Below, one piece after another: positions 24,450 through 33,419 of a DNA stretch of 55,551 nucleotides; position 1 is the first letter of the stretch, and each line of letters begins with the position of its first letter. The DNA is taken from positions 1 through 55,551 of the forward strand of contig QLTU01000025.1 of assembly GCA_003268905.1 (NCBI GenBank), given 5' to 3'. Position numbers and translations under genes: made by a program. The stretch comes from Acidovorax defluvii (GTDB taxonomy: Bacteria; Pseudomonadota; Gammaproteobacteria; Burkholderiales; Burkholderiaceae_C). Below the pieces are notes generated by a model. It was given only the letters and a program-made list of their open reading frames with translations. It made no database searches and had not been told where the DNA came from.

Positions 24450-24746
24450 AGATCTGTGGATAACTCGGAGCTGGGACGATGGCGGGAGCTGGATTCAATC
24501 CATGTGCTTCGCCTGCTGGCGGAACACGTCAAAGAAGATCTCTCGTTCCACCCAAGATCAAGTCATCTGACCACTCGATGGCACGTCCATGTTGCCGGAC
24601 ATGATTGGGAGTTCTTGTGCACTGGGCCAAAGTTTTGGGATGTGCGTATGGACTGTGGCGGCGGCGGTGCCGTTGATTTGGTCATGCACATCTATGGCCT
24701 CAACTTCAAGGCGGCCGCAAAGCTTCTGAAAGACATGGGTCTATGA
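24450..24746 (+). CDS. Degenerate CHC2 primase-type zinc-finger protein
   Basis: This 98-residue protein starts at ATG 24450 with GGAG upstream. The C-terminal half follows the CHC2 zinc-finger plan of DNA primases: a core of HVAGHDWEFLC, MDCGGGGAVDLVMHIYGLNF and then KAAAKLLKDMGL. In full CHC2 domains the segment is Cys-Gly-xxG-x-x-x-D-F/L-V; here only C-C plus histidines remain. It overlaps the first recombinase (ATGA), which implies a coupled role in transposition, but the role is unknown. Confidence 0.6.
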   Translation, partial: RSVDNSELGRWRELDSIHVLRLLAEHVKEDLSFHPRSSHLTTRWHVHVAGHDWEFLCTGPKFWDVRMDCGGGGAVDLVMHIYGLNFKAAAKLLKDMGL

Positions 24747-25915
24747 GGCTTGTCTTGGCCACGGCTGATCTCATGGTTGAAGGCCGATCGTTTGAGGGCT
24801 TCCCATTGCTGCTGGCCGATGACGGCTGGCCTTTGGAACCAGCACAATCGTTCCTGTGGCACGCCTTGGTCACCCAAGGAAGCATTGAAAGCAAGCTCAC
24901 ATGGGAAGCATATGGCCGCAGGCTTTATGACTACTTTGCGTTCTTGTCTGCCAACGGCCTGGCCTGGGATGAAGACCCAAAGCCGCACGGACTCAGCGTT
25001 GTGGCAAGGTATCGCGACTGGTCGCTCGGAGAGCTGGGCTTGAATCCCAACACTGTGAACAAGCGGTTGAATCTGGTGGTCCGGTTTTACGATTGGTGCA
25101 AACGCCAGGGGCACATCACTTACCTACCGTTTGGCGTGCGCGATGTTCGCACGCCATCGCATCAGGGCTTTCTTGCCCATGTGGATCGCGCGGGCGGCGT
25201 CGTTTCAAAACCGACGGTGATGGCGCGCGAGCGCAAGGCAACGATCAAATTCCTGACCAAAGAGCAGGTTAGGCAATGCCTTGGCGCGAGGCTTGACCCA
25301 AGCCATGCGCTGTTGTTCAACCTGATGGTTCGCACCGGGATGCGATCCTGCGAAGCGCGCACGTTTCCTCTAGCCTACGTCTTCAATCCGAGAGCCCGAA
25401 AAGGGCTGACACCTGGGCAGATGATCCGCGTCACTCTGGAGCCCGCTGACATGCACATCAAGTATGGCAAGCCCAGAAGCGTGGACGTGCCTTGGTCTCT
25501 CATGGAAGACATGTGGGCCTATTCGCTGCACCAGCGAGAAGTCCGGCAGCAAAGAGCCGGGAACGCCCCTGCAGCACTTGTTCTGACAGAGCTTGGAACA
25601 GAGTTCTCGAAAGGGGCCATTGTGGATGCGATGAAAGCCATCGAAAAGGAAGTTGGCTTTCCGGTGCGGGCGCACATGCTGCGGCACACCTATGGAACCT
25701 ACACGCTGTCGGCACTGCGCAAGAGCGCTGACTTCCAGGGTGAGCCGCTGCTGTATGTTCGCGACCGCATGGGACACTCTGACGTGCAAACCACAGCGAT
25801 CTACCTGCATCTAATCAATCAGTTGGACGCACAGATCGTTTTGGCCCATGAAGACGAAATGGACATGCTGTTCGCCAACGGTGGCGAGGATTCCATAGCG
25901 ATGGGGAGTCATTGA
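24743..25915 (+). CDS. Tyrosine recombinase, TnpA-like
   Basis: This 390-residue protein has an N-terminal SAM-like core-binding domain (residues 40-110). The catalytic residues are all present: Arg in LMVRTGMRSCEAR, HxxR in HMLRHTYGTYTL, His in MGHSDVQTTAIY and the Tyr nucleophile in that same segment. It is the first of three overlapping recombinases, like TnpA of Tn554. The stop overlaps the next start (TGATG). Confidence 0.9.
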   Translation: MRLVLATADLMVEGRSFEGFPLLLADDGWPLEPAQSFLWHALVTQGSIESKLTWEAYGRRLYDYFAFLSANGLAWDEDPKPHGLSVVARYRDWSLGELGLNPNTVNKRLNLVVRFYDWCKRQGHITYLPFGVRDVRTPSHQGFLAHVDRAGGVVSKPTVMARERKATIKFLTKEQVRQCLGARLDPSHALLFNLMVRTGMRSCEARTFPLAYVFNPRARKGLTPGQMIRVTLEPADMHIKYGKPRSVDVPWSLMEDMWAYSLHQREVRQQRAGNAPAALVLTELGTEFSKGAIVDAMKAIEKEVGFPVRAHMLRHTYGTYTLSALRKSADFQGEPLLYVRDRMGHSDVQTTAIYLHLINQLDAQIVLAHEDEMDMLFANGGEDSIAMGSH

Positions 25916-27540
25916 TGGCCCGCGCCAAGGACTACAAGGCCAAGACACCTGCAATCACAATCGACCTTGCGGCGGATTCTGATGCATCCGGCGCGATCGT
26001 CGCGCTGCCTCCCAATCCGCGAAACCACAACATCATTGACTTGCGTCCATGGTTGGGACATGGCTTTGACGACTGGGTTTGGGCGGCAGCGACTGTCTTG
26101 AAGGCGCGACTCCACAGCGGCAACTATTCGGTGGCCAGCATTGTGAGCTTCGCGGCCAACGGGATGAAAGTATTTCTGCCCTACCTCACAGGCAATCAAG
26201 GGGGCATCGTGCCGTCGCGTCCATCAGATATGACAGCGACAGATGTCGTTCGCTATATCGCTTGGCTCAGGCTCAAATACCCGAACGGCTCCACTGCCAA
26301 GAACTATTACTCTGCCTTCAAGTCGGTGTTGGTTGGACTCATGGACTACGGCTTCATTGACCAATCCCATGATGTTTTGCTACCTGCCAATCCGTTCCCA
26401 ATGAATGGGGCGACGACGCGAGGTGAAACTCCACTAAGTCAATCTGAAATGGAGCGTTTGGCCGCGGCGCTCAAGCTAGATCTTATTGCCATTCACCACG
26501 GGGGGTTCAGCGGTTTGGACTCAGAGGCGCTTGTGGTTCTGATGCTCATTGTTGGCATGCGTTCGGGCATCAACACCACTCCGCTCCTTGAAATGAAGCG
26601 GGATTGCTTGGGTCCACACCCCTTTATGCCCAACTTGATGCTGGTCAGAACTTTCAAGCGCAGAGGAAAAGGTGCGCAATTAACGTCACTGCGGCAAACT
26701 CATATCCACGACCTTGCAGCGTCGATCCCCATGGATGGCGTCGCGGTGCTAAAAATGGTGCTGGGAATGACGCAGAACCTCGTCGCCGAGGCACCAGACG
26801 GCATCAAAGATCGTGTTTGGCTCTACCGCTCATCACAACGCGGTGACCTCAAGGGGCAAACACTTTGTCTGAATATGGGCCGCGTTCACGAAAATACCAA
26901 AGCAATAGTTCACCGCCACGGGTTGTTCGCCGATGACGGCTCAGTGTTGCGAGTCACACTTGGACGCCTACGAAAGACCATGGAAAACCGTCTATGGAAG
27001 CTCAGCGATGGCGACCTGCTTGCCGTGTCCGCAGTGATGGGCCATTCCCCCCAGGTCGCAGACAACCACTACTTGCACCTTGATGAGCGCACCAAGGCCG
27101 AGGGTGCCAAATTCATTGGCGAGGCGTTGCCAGGCAAACTCAGGGGGCACGACCTCGTGCCCACCCCCACGGGTAGTTGCAAGGACAGCTTGCAAGGCGC
27201 GCTCGCTCCGAAGGACGGCTCAACACATTGCGCGGAGTTCACGCATTGCCTAGGGTGTCCGAGCTATGCCATTGTGGGGACGGTCAAGGATCTGCACCGG
27301 CTCTTCAGTTTTCAGCGCTTCCTGATGTCGGAGGTAGGCTACTACGCCACGGACGAGTGGAGTGAGTGGCGCCTTCACCATCAGGACCTCATTGCAAGAA
27401 TCGACCAAATTGCATACGACAACTTCATCCCGGAAATGGTGGCGCAAGCCAAGGCGCTTGCCGAGAAAAATCCCCATTCCTTCTGGGCGATACGCATGCG
27501 CCAGTCGCAACTGAGTCGAGAGGCACGCTATGGCCGGTAA
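25915..27540 (+). CDS. Tyrosine recombinase, second of three
   Basis: This is a 541-residue protein. Catalytic segments: Arg in LIVGMRSGINTTPLLEMK, then LGRLRKTMENRL where the usual His of HxxR is replaced, and MGHSPQVADNHYLHL with His and Tyr. The C-terminal 150 residues hold a cysteine cluster (SCKDSLQG, then HCAEFTHCLGCPSY), a probable zinc site found in large Tn554-type recombinases. It overlaps its neighbours on both sides. Confidence 0.87.
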   Translation: MARAKDYKAKTPAITIDLAADSDASGAIVALPPNPRNHNIIDLRPWLGHGFDDWVWAAATVLKARLHSGNYSVASIVSFAANGMKVFLPYLTGNQGGIVPSRPSDMTATDVVRYIAWLRLKYPNGSTAKNYYSAFKSVLVGLMDYGFIDQSHDVLLPANPFPMNGATTRGETPLSQSEMERLAAALKLDLIAIHHGGFSGLDSEALVVLMLIVGMRSGINTTPLLEMKRDCLGPHPFMPNLMLVRTFKRRGKGAQLTSLRQTHIHDLAASIPMDGVAVLKMVLGMTQNLVAEAPDGIKDRVWLYRSSQRGDLKGQTLCLNMGRVHENTKAIVHRHGLFADDGSVLRVTLGRLRKTMENRLWKLSDGDLLAVSAVMGHSPQVADNHYLHLDERTKAEGAKFIGEALPGKLRGHDLVPTPTGSCKDSLQGALAPKDGSTHCAEFTHCLGCPSYAIVGTVKDLHRLFSFQRFLMSEVGYYATDEWSEWRLHHQDLIARIDQIAYDNFIPEMVAQAKALAEKNPHSFWAIRMRQSQLSREARYGR

Positions 27541-29386
27541 CGCGATTGCATTGCAGCCGCCAAAGGCCTACGACCTCTTGGCTGCCCAGCCCGCTTCATC
27601 CAAAGGGCTGTCGGAATCCGAGAGATCCAATATCGTGGTCAGTGCGGTGGCTGACATGGACGGCAGCAACCACGTTCTGTCCCGATTTGGTGATCCGGTG
27701 TGGGACTTCAGGCCCTACTTTGAGCAATCCAATGTGGCCGATGGTCAGAAATACATTCCCTGGCCTGAGGACTGCTCGCAAGAGTTGGTCGACGACTGCA
27801 AGGTTGTTCTGTATGTATGGTTCAAGCGAGGCCTGCCAGGCTCCAAGCCTCCGGTGGCAATGGGCATCTGCCAGACTGCCATCGCATCCGCGATTCCGAT
27901 GATGCGTTGGCTGACTGCGTTGAACATTAAGAGATTCGACCAGGTCAGACCCATACACGTCGCGAACTACGTCCATCACACCAAAGCCCGCCTGACCCGC
28001 AATGCGCATAGCGTCTACGACAGCTTGCGCATCCTGGACTTCTTATGGGTGTTTCGCAACGAGACTTCGTCTCCGCTTGCTGCATGTCCATGGGGCGAGA
28101 GCTCACTGTGGCGGGTCAGCGGATTGGCAAAGCAACCCGGAAACCAATTTGGGCGAACTGAAACCGGGAAAACGCCCATCATTCCTGCTGATGTTCAGGC
28201 CAAGGTGTTCAACTATTGTGAAGAGGTTCTTGCAGCGGCACCGGAAATTCTGAACGAGCGCGATGCCGGGAGGTTGGGGTTTAGAAATCCTGCGTTGATC
28301 CGCATTCGGGATGCTGCACTTTACGTCCTGTCGATAACCAGTGGCATGCGCAATGAGGAGGCGATTGGGGTCGAGTCTGGGTCATGGCGAAGCGAAGTGC
28401 GAGACGGCGTTCAATTCCACTGGGTCGCTACCACCGAGCATAAGACAGGAAAAGGCAAGGTCGAATTCTTGATCCCCGAACTCACAGTCAAAGTCTTGGA
28501 TCTGATGAACCGCTATGCAAAGCCGCTTCAAGAAAAGATGGCTCTTGAAGTTGCGGAACTGGAGTGCAATCCAACACCTCAGGATTTGACGAATCGGATG
28601 CTGCGATTGGCAAAGGCAAAGCGAGACGTCAGAAAGCTTTTTCTATGCACCAGCATGTCTGGTCAGAGTGAATCGGCTGGATACCACGTTGATGCGCTAT
28701 CCAATGGTGGATCAAAGGTCTCATTCCGACGATTGGCCATGGCTGCCGGAACGGACTGGCAGTTGGCACCGCACCAATGCCGTAAAACTTACGCGCGCAA
28801 TATTGTGGAGTCGCGCATGGGGCGCTCCTCGCTTGTATTCCTCAAATGGCAGTTCAAACATTCCAGCATGAGCATGACCCAGTTGTATGCGTCCAACCCA
28901 ATGCAGGATGCATCGCTGTTCGATGAAGTTCTGGAGGAGATGACCAACTTCAAGGTGGACTTGATTGAGTCTTGGCTTGGGGATCAGCCTTTGAGCGGCG
29001 GAGCCGGGCACGAAATCAAAAAGGTGCGCGCGATTGCCTTGAAAAGTCGCACGGCATTGTTGGCGGAGACGGCGCCTCAAGTTCACATCCGTGCTACCGG
29101 CCACGGATGGTGCTTGGCCCAGGAAAAAGGATGTGGAGGCGCGGGATTGTATGAAACAACCCGATGTGTGGGATGTAAGAACGGTGTGATTGATCAGTCG
29201 TTTGCGGACGTCTGGAGAGGTATCTATGACCAACAAAACGAATTGCTGGCCATTGACGATGCGGGACCAGCGGTCAAGCAACGCGCTGAGCGTGACGTTC
29301 AATGGGCGCGCCAGGTTATGGTGGATCTCGGGGTGCTCCCACAAGCGTCGTGTGCGTCAAATTTGAGCGGAGCTTCAAATGAATGA
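27530..29386 (+). CDS. Tyrosine recombinase, TnpB-like
   Basis: This is a 618-residue protein, close to Tn554 TnpB in size. Arg is in SITSGMRNEEAIGVE, HxxR in APHQCRKTYARN, and His and Tyr in QFKHSSMSMTQLYASN. A C-terminal zinc-type cluster reads HGWCLAQEKGCGG then TRCVGCKNGVID. It overlaps the preceding gene by 11 bases and the TnpC-like gene by 8, so all four are one translation unit. Confidence 0.88.
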   Translation: MAGNAIALQPPKAYDLLAAQPASSKGLSESERSNIVVSAVADMDGSNHVLSRFGDPVWDFRPYFEQSNVADGQKYIPWPEDCSQELVDDCKVVLYVWFKRGLPGSKPPVAMGICQTAIASAIPMMRWLTALNIKRFDQVRPIHVANYVHHTKARLTRNAHSVYDSLRILDFLWVFRNETSSPLAACPWGESSLWRVSGLAKQPGNQFGRTETGKTPIIPADVQAKVFNYCEEVLAAAPEILNERDAGRLGFRNPALIRIRDAALYVLSITSGMRNEEAIGVESGSWRSEVRDGVQFHWVATTEHKTGKGKVEFLIPELTVKVLDLMNRYAKPLQEKMALEVAELECNPTPQDLTNRMLRLAKAKRDVRKLFLCTSMSGQSESAGYHVDALSNGGSKVSFRRLAMAAGTDWQLAPHQCRKTYARNIVESRMGRSSLVFLKWQFKHSSMSMTQLYASNPMQDASLFDEVLEEMTNFKVDLIESWLGDQPLSGGAGHEIKKVRAIALKSRTALLAETAPQVHIRATGHGWCLAQEKGCGGAGLYETTRCVGCKNGVIDQSFADVWRGIYDQQNELLAIDDAGPAVKQRAERDVQWARQVMVDLGVLPQASCASNLSGASNE

Positions 29387-29780
29387 TCCCAAGGCTCGTA
29401 GTCGAAAGAAAACTGTTGATGAAATTCAACGGGCCATTGTGCAATTGCAGGCTGACCAAGGCAAGCTGTCCATCTCTGCGGTTGCCAAGTTGGCTGAAGT
29501 CACCCCTGGACTGATTCACAACACATACCCTGACCTCGCCGAGAAAATTCGAGGCCTGGTGGGCAAGGCGACGCGCGCCCAGCGCGACGCCAAGCATGAC
29601 GCACTGGTTCATGAGCGCGAGGTAAACCGCGCTCTAAGGCAGGAACTCGCTGAGACGCGTGCGGACTTGTCAAAGCTTGCGTCGATCAATCAAGTGCTTG
29701 TCCATGAAGTGGCCTTGCTCAAGGGCATGGCCACGGGGAAGGTGGTCTCGATTCTTCAACCCAAAGGCACAGGCATTTAG
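29379..29780 (+). CDS. TnpC-like accessory protein (DUF6262 type)
   Basis: This 133-residue protein carries an N-terminal HTH-like segment (KLSISAVAKLAEVTPGLIHN). A long coiled coil follows (VHEREVNRALRQELAETR, extending to LASINQVLVHEVALLKG). TnpC of Tn554 has the same size and design and affects orientation and frequency of transposition. It ends the recombinase operon at 29780. Confidence 0.82.
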   Translation: MNDPKARSRKKTVDEIQRAIVQLQADQGKLSISAVAKLAEVTPGLIHNTYPDLAEKIRGLVGKATRAQRDAKHDALVHEREVNRALRQELAETRADLSKLASINQVLVHEVALLKGMATGKVVSILQPKGTGI

Positions 29781-29782
29781 TC

Positions 29783-29830
29783 ATGTTCGCTCTGGTTGGT
29801 GGCAATAATTTTTACGTTAGTTGGTCTTGA
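29783..29830 (+). pseudogene. Relic of a second umuC start
   Basis: Two bases after the TnpC-like stop the sequence encodes MFALVGGNNFYVSWS and a stop. It matches the first codons of UmuC/DinB-type polymerases (compare MFALxDxxNFYxS). The metal-binding Asp is changed to Gly and the Cys to Trp. It therefore looks like the decayed 5' end of another umuC into which an element of this family had inserted. Confidence 0.6.
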
Positions 29831-30120
29831 CCTATGAGATGGGAGACTGCACTCGGCCAAGAGCGACCAACTGATGTGAGAACCCGAGCGGCAGTTTGAG
29901 GCTGAAAGCCGTCTTCTGTTTTTCTTTTCGCAACGACTGCTGATGCCAATACTGCTCATTGAGTTGAGTGCTGCTACGCTAAGTGCGGTTAGCATCTTGT
30001 TGCAATTACGAAATTGCACGTGATCGCGGACCTGGGAGGGTATTCGAAGCTCGCGTTCCATAGGTGTGGCCAGAAAGCGGGCTTCTGGCTACGCGCCCAT
30101 TCCTCGTAACTGAGAATTAC
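29831..30120. other. Non-coding gap between recombinase and Gabija operons
   Basis: About 290 bases without a supported gene. AT-rich stretches near 29990-30030 (TTGCAATTACGAAATTGCACG) give TTGCAATT and AATTGCA words and may hold the gajA promoter. The gajA frame is open to 30064, but the start at 30121 suits the family better. Confidence 0.35.
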
Positions 30121-31881
30121 ATGGTCCAAACAGCACGTATTTACAAGCTAACCATTCAACGCTTCAGGGGCATCCATTCCCTAACGTGGCTGCCTGCGAA
30201 AGGAATGAACGTCATCCTGGGTGGGGGTGACGTCGGAAAAACGACCATCCTCGAAGCGATTGCACTGCTGCTTTCGCCATCGAACACTGCAGTCATCTCC
30301 GAGGCTGATTACTGGGCGCGGGACAGCGCGCAGGAATTCGTCATCGAAGCCGTCATCACCCTACCCGAGACAACCGGGATCGGCACTCAGAACACTTTTG
30401 CCTGGCCGTGGGCGTGGAATGGGCAGGATGCCATCGCTCCGTCGGCCGACGGGGCGGTCGACCTCCCCGCGCCTGGCGAGCCAGTGTATCGCGTACGCGT
30501 ACGGGGGACCACGGAGCTAGAGCTCGCATGGGAAGTCATGCAACCCAACGACGAGTTTGACCATTTCTCGACCGCTGTTCGTCGACGTATCGGCCTGGTC
30601 CGAATGAGCGCTGATGAGCGCAATGATCGTGACCTGCGCCTTGTCTATGGTTCCGCTCTGGATCGGCTGCTGGCGGACAACGCATTGCGGGCGCGTATCG
30701 GAAAGCAGGTGGCTGGGCTCAACTTGCACGAGTCGCTCAATGACAAGGGTAAGGAGGCGATCGAATCGCTGGATGTGCGTATGGCCGATGCCGCGCTTCC
30801 TAGCGCTTTGAAACTCGGCCTCACGACCAGCCAGGGGCTATCCATCGGTGCGCTCATTGGCTTGCTGGCGACCAAGAACGGCGTGGCTCTGCCCCTGAGC
30901 AGTTGGGGTGCGGGTACCAGGCGGATGGCAGCGCTCGAAATTGCCTCTTCGACGGACAAGGAAGCAAGCGTCACCCTCATCGATGAAATAGAGCGCGGCT
31001 TAGAGCCTTACCGCCTGCGCAAGCTCATTAACATCCTTACCGGGCAGAACGGGCAAATCTTCCTCACGACTCACAGCCCCGTTGCGATCTCCTGTGCGGA
31101 GGACGCGCACCTTTGGTATCTGGACAGTCTCGGCTCCATCGGGGCACTTCCTCGGGACAAGATCGGTCCGCAGCAGAAGCGCGATCCGGAAACGTTCCTG
31201 GCACGCGTGGCCGTCATCGCAGAAGGGCCCACCGAGGTCGGCTTCTTGCAGTATCTGCTGGAGAAGGCTTTCGAGGGCAACCCGCTCGATCACGGGGTGC
31301 GAGTCTGCGATGGACAGGGCAATGGAGCGACCTTGGATCTGCTTGAGACGCTCGCGTCTTCCGGTTTGCTGTTTGCCGGCCTGGCGGACGATGAAGGTAC
31401 CGCTCCAGAGCGGTGGAAGAAACTGAAGGAAAAGCTCAAAGGGCGGCTGCACCAGTGGCCGAAGGGCTGTACCGAAGATCATGTGATCGGGGCCGTTCCC
31501 GAGGCGAATCTTCTCGAACTGCTGAAGGACACCGAAGGCGAACTGGACGGGTACCGACTCCGGACTTTGGCAGATCGGCTTGGACTTCAAGACAAGACCA
31601 CTGAGGCGATAGACGCGGCGTTGAAAGCCTCTGGCAAAACGTGGCGCGCTCTGATCATTGCAGCTGCCACCGGCAGCAAGGACGGGGCGCCCGCAAACCA
31701 AGAAAAGGCGTGGAAGAAACATTCCCAGCAATGGTTCAAATCCACAGACGGCGGAAAGGAACTGGCCCAAAAGATGGTCGCGCTGGGCGCGTGGGTGGAC
31801 ATTCAGCCGCAGCTGCTGCCGTTGATTAACGAGGTACTGGTGGCCGTGGGGCGTCAGGACTTGCAAAGGCTCGACCTATGA
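30121..31881 (+). CDS. gajA: GajA-like OLD-family ATPase-nuclease (Gabija)
   Basis: This is a 586-residue protein. The ABC-type ATPase part has IQRFRGI at the start, Walker A GGGDVGKTTILEA, the signature LSSWGAGTRRM, Walker B VTLIDEIERGLEP and the His loop LTTHSPVAI. The TOPRIM nuclease part has VIAEGPTEVGFL (catalytic Glu) and GLADDEG (acidic pair). This is the class 2 OLD layout of GajA, which nicks DNA when nucleotide levels fall during phage infection. Its stop overlaps the helicase start (ATGA), as in known Gabija operons. Motifs look intact. Confidence 0.92.
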   Translation: MVQTARIYKLTIQRFRGIHSLTWLPAKGMNVILGGGDVGKTTILEAIALLLSPSNTAVISEADYWARDSAQEFVIEAVITLPETTGIGTQNTFAWPWAWNGQDAIAPSADGAVDLPAPGEPVYRVRVRGTTELELAWEVMQPNDEFDHFSTAVRRRIGLVRMSADERNDRDLRLVYGSALDRLLADNALRARIGKQVAGLNLHESLNDKGKEAIESLDVRMADAALPSALKLGLTTSQGLSIGALIGLLATKNGVALPLSSWGAGTRRMAALEIASSTDKEASVTLIDEIERGLEPYRLRKLINILTGQNGQIFLTTHSPVAISCAEDAHLWYLDSLGSIGALPRDKIGPQQKRDPETFLARVAVIAEGPTEVGFLQYLLEKAFEGNPLDHGVRVCDGQGNGATLDLLETLASSGLLFAGLADDEGTAPERWKKLKEKLKGRLHQWPKGCTEDHVIGAVPEANLLELLKDTEGELDGYRLRTLADRLGLQDKTTEAIDAALKASGKTWRALIIAAATGSKDGAPANQEKAWKKHSQQWFKSTDGGKELAQKMVALGAWVDIQPQLLPLINEVLVAVGRQDLQRLDL

Positions 31882-33407
31882 GCGACCAGGCCGTCGCCAA
31901 GCTTCTTCGATCACCTGAACCGTTGGTGATCATTGAAGCTGCAGCGGGCTGCGGCAAGACATACCAAGGAGCTGCGTACGCGCAGGAGGTGGTGGGGGGG
32001 CTCGGTGATGGCCGCTTGCTCATCCTGACGCACACACACGCCGCTTGCTCCGTCTTTGTAGAACGTACGAAAAAGGCTGGGGCTCGCGTCGAAATAAAGA
32101 CCATCGATGCCTTGATTGCGCAGATCGCGCTGGCGTACCACAAGCCACTAGATCTGCCGCGCGATCTGACCTCCTGGGCTTGGCAGGATGGCGGACAAGG
32201 CTTTGAGATCATGGCGACCAAGGTCGCAGGATTCCTGCGCCATCAGCCCATGGTGGCTCGTGCACTGGCCCGACGCTACCCAGTCATCGTGTGCGATGAG
32301 CACCAGGACTCCAGTGTCGATCAGCACAGTGTTGTCATGTGTTTGCTGTCTGCTGGAGCAACTGTCCGGATCTTCGGGGATCCCATGCAGCGGATCTACG
32401 GGGCCAAGAGCGATAAAGCCGCGCGCGAGGATCGTGCCCGCTGGGACGCTTTGAAGGCGCAGGGAGCAGGCGAGAAACTGATCACGCCTCATCGCTGGCA
32501 AACCGGTTGTCCCCTATTGGGGGCCTGGGTCATCAAGGCGCGAGAGAGCTTGGAGCGCGGAACTCCTATCGATCTGACCGGAGGGCTGCCTCCATCCGTT
32601 AGGGTGCTTGTCGGAAACAACATGGCTCAGATGCGGACGGGCTACCAACTGTCGAAGGAGCACAGAGCCCCGATCGACAAGGTGCTGAAAAGCAGCCCGC
32701 AACTGATGGTCCTCGCCTCGCAGAACGACTTGGTGTCGGCACTTCGAGCCTTCTGGTTTCGGGCGGTTCCGATCTGGGAAGGGCATACGCGCGATGCGCT
32801 AGGGGCACTCATTCAGACACTGCGCACCGGCCACGGCGATCCGGAAGCGCTGGCACAAGGTGTCATCACCTTCATGGGCAGCGTCGCAGCAGGATTCAGT
32901 CCATCCAGCCACGGTGACCGACTTCTGCAGGAGGTCCGTACGGGGGCGGCTCGCCCCACCAGTGGAAAGCCGGCCAACATCCAAGCGGTGGCACGATGCC
33001 TGCTGGACAATCCCTCGCACACAGGTGTGTCGGATGCGCTCGCAAAAATTAATTCGCTGGCGAAGGACGCAGCTGCGGGCTTCGACACCGTGAAGATCGA
33101 TCACAGTTCCGAGCTGCGGGATGCCGTGCGCATCGGCCAGTTTGCAGGGCCCGACGAAGGATTTGCGGAGGTGTCGCGCATGCGTTCCTACTCCCATTCT
33201 TCTCTACCTAAGAAAGTGCTCAGCAGCATTCACAAAGCGAAGGGGCTGGAGTGCGACCACGCAATGCTGATGGCCTGCGACAAGGCGCAGTTTACGTCGA
33301 CCCTGTACGCGAAATCTAAGATGTACGTGGCCCTCAGCAGGGCGAAGAAATCGCTCACCTTGGTGGTTCCGACATCCAATCCCAGTCCCCTGTTCAAGCT
33401 CCGGTGA
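31878..33407 (+). CDS. gajB: GajB-like UvrD-family helicase (Gabija)
   Basis: This 509-residue superfamily 1 helicase has Walker A EAAAGCGKTYQGA, motif Ia TLTHTHAA-like (LILTHTHAACS), motif II VIVCDEHQDSS, motif III FGDPMQRIYGA, motif V SIHKAKGLECDHAML and motif VI YVALSRAKKSL. It is of GajB size (B. cereus GajB is about 490). With GajA it forms the Gabija anti-phage complex. It directly follows gajA with an overlap, and the next gene starts 12 bases later. Confidence 0.92.
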   Translation: MSDQAVAKLLRSPEPLVIIEAAAGCGKTYQGAAYAQEVVGGLGDGRLLILTHTHAACSVFVERTKKAGARVEIKTIDALIAQIALAYHKPLDLPRDLTSWAWQDGGQGFEIMATKVAGFLRHQPMVARALARRYPVIVCDEHQDSSVDQHSVVMCLLSAGATVRIFGDPMQRIYGAKSDKAAREDRARWDALKAQGAGEKLITPHRWQTGCPLLGAWVIKARESLERGTPIDLTGGLPPSVRVLVGNNMAQMRTGYQLSKEHRAPIDKVLKSSPQLMVLASQNDLVSALRAFWFRAVPIWEGHTRDALGALIQTLRTGHGDPEALAQGVITFMGSVAAGFSPSSHGDRLLQEVRTGAARPTSGKPANIQAVARCLLDNPSHTGVSDALAKINSLAKDAAAGFDTVKIDHSSELRDAVRIGQFAGPDEGFAEVSRMRSYSHSSLPKKVLSSIHKAKGLECDHAMLMACDKAQFTSTLYAKSKMYVALSRAKKSLTLVVPTSNPSPLFKLR

Positions 33408-33419
33408 AGGACCGATCCC

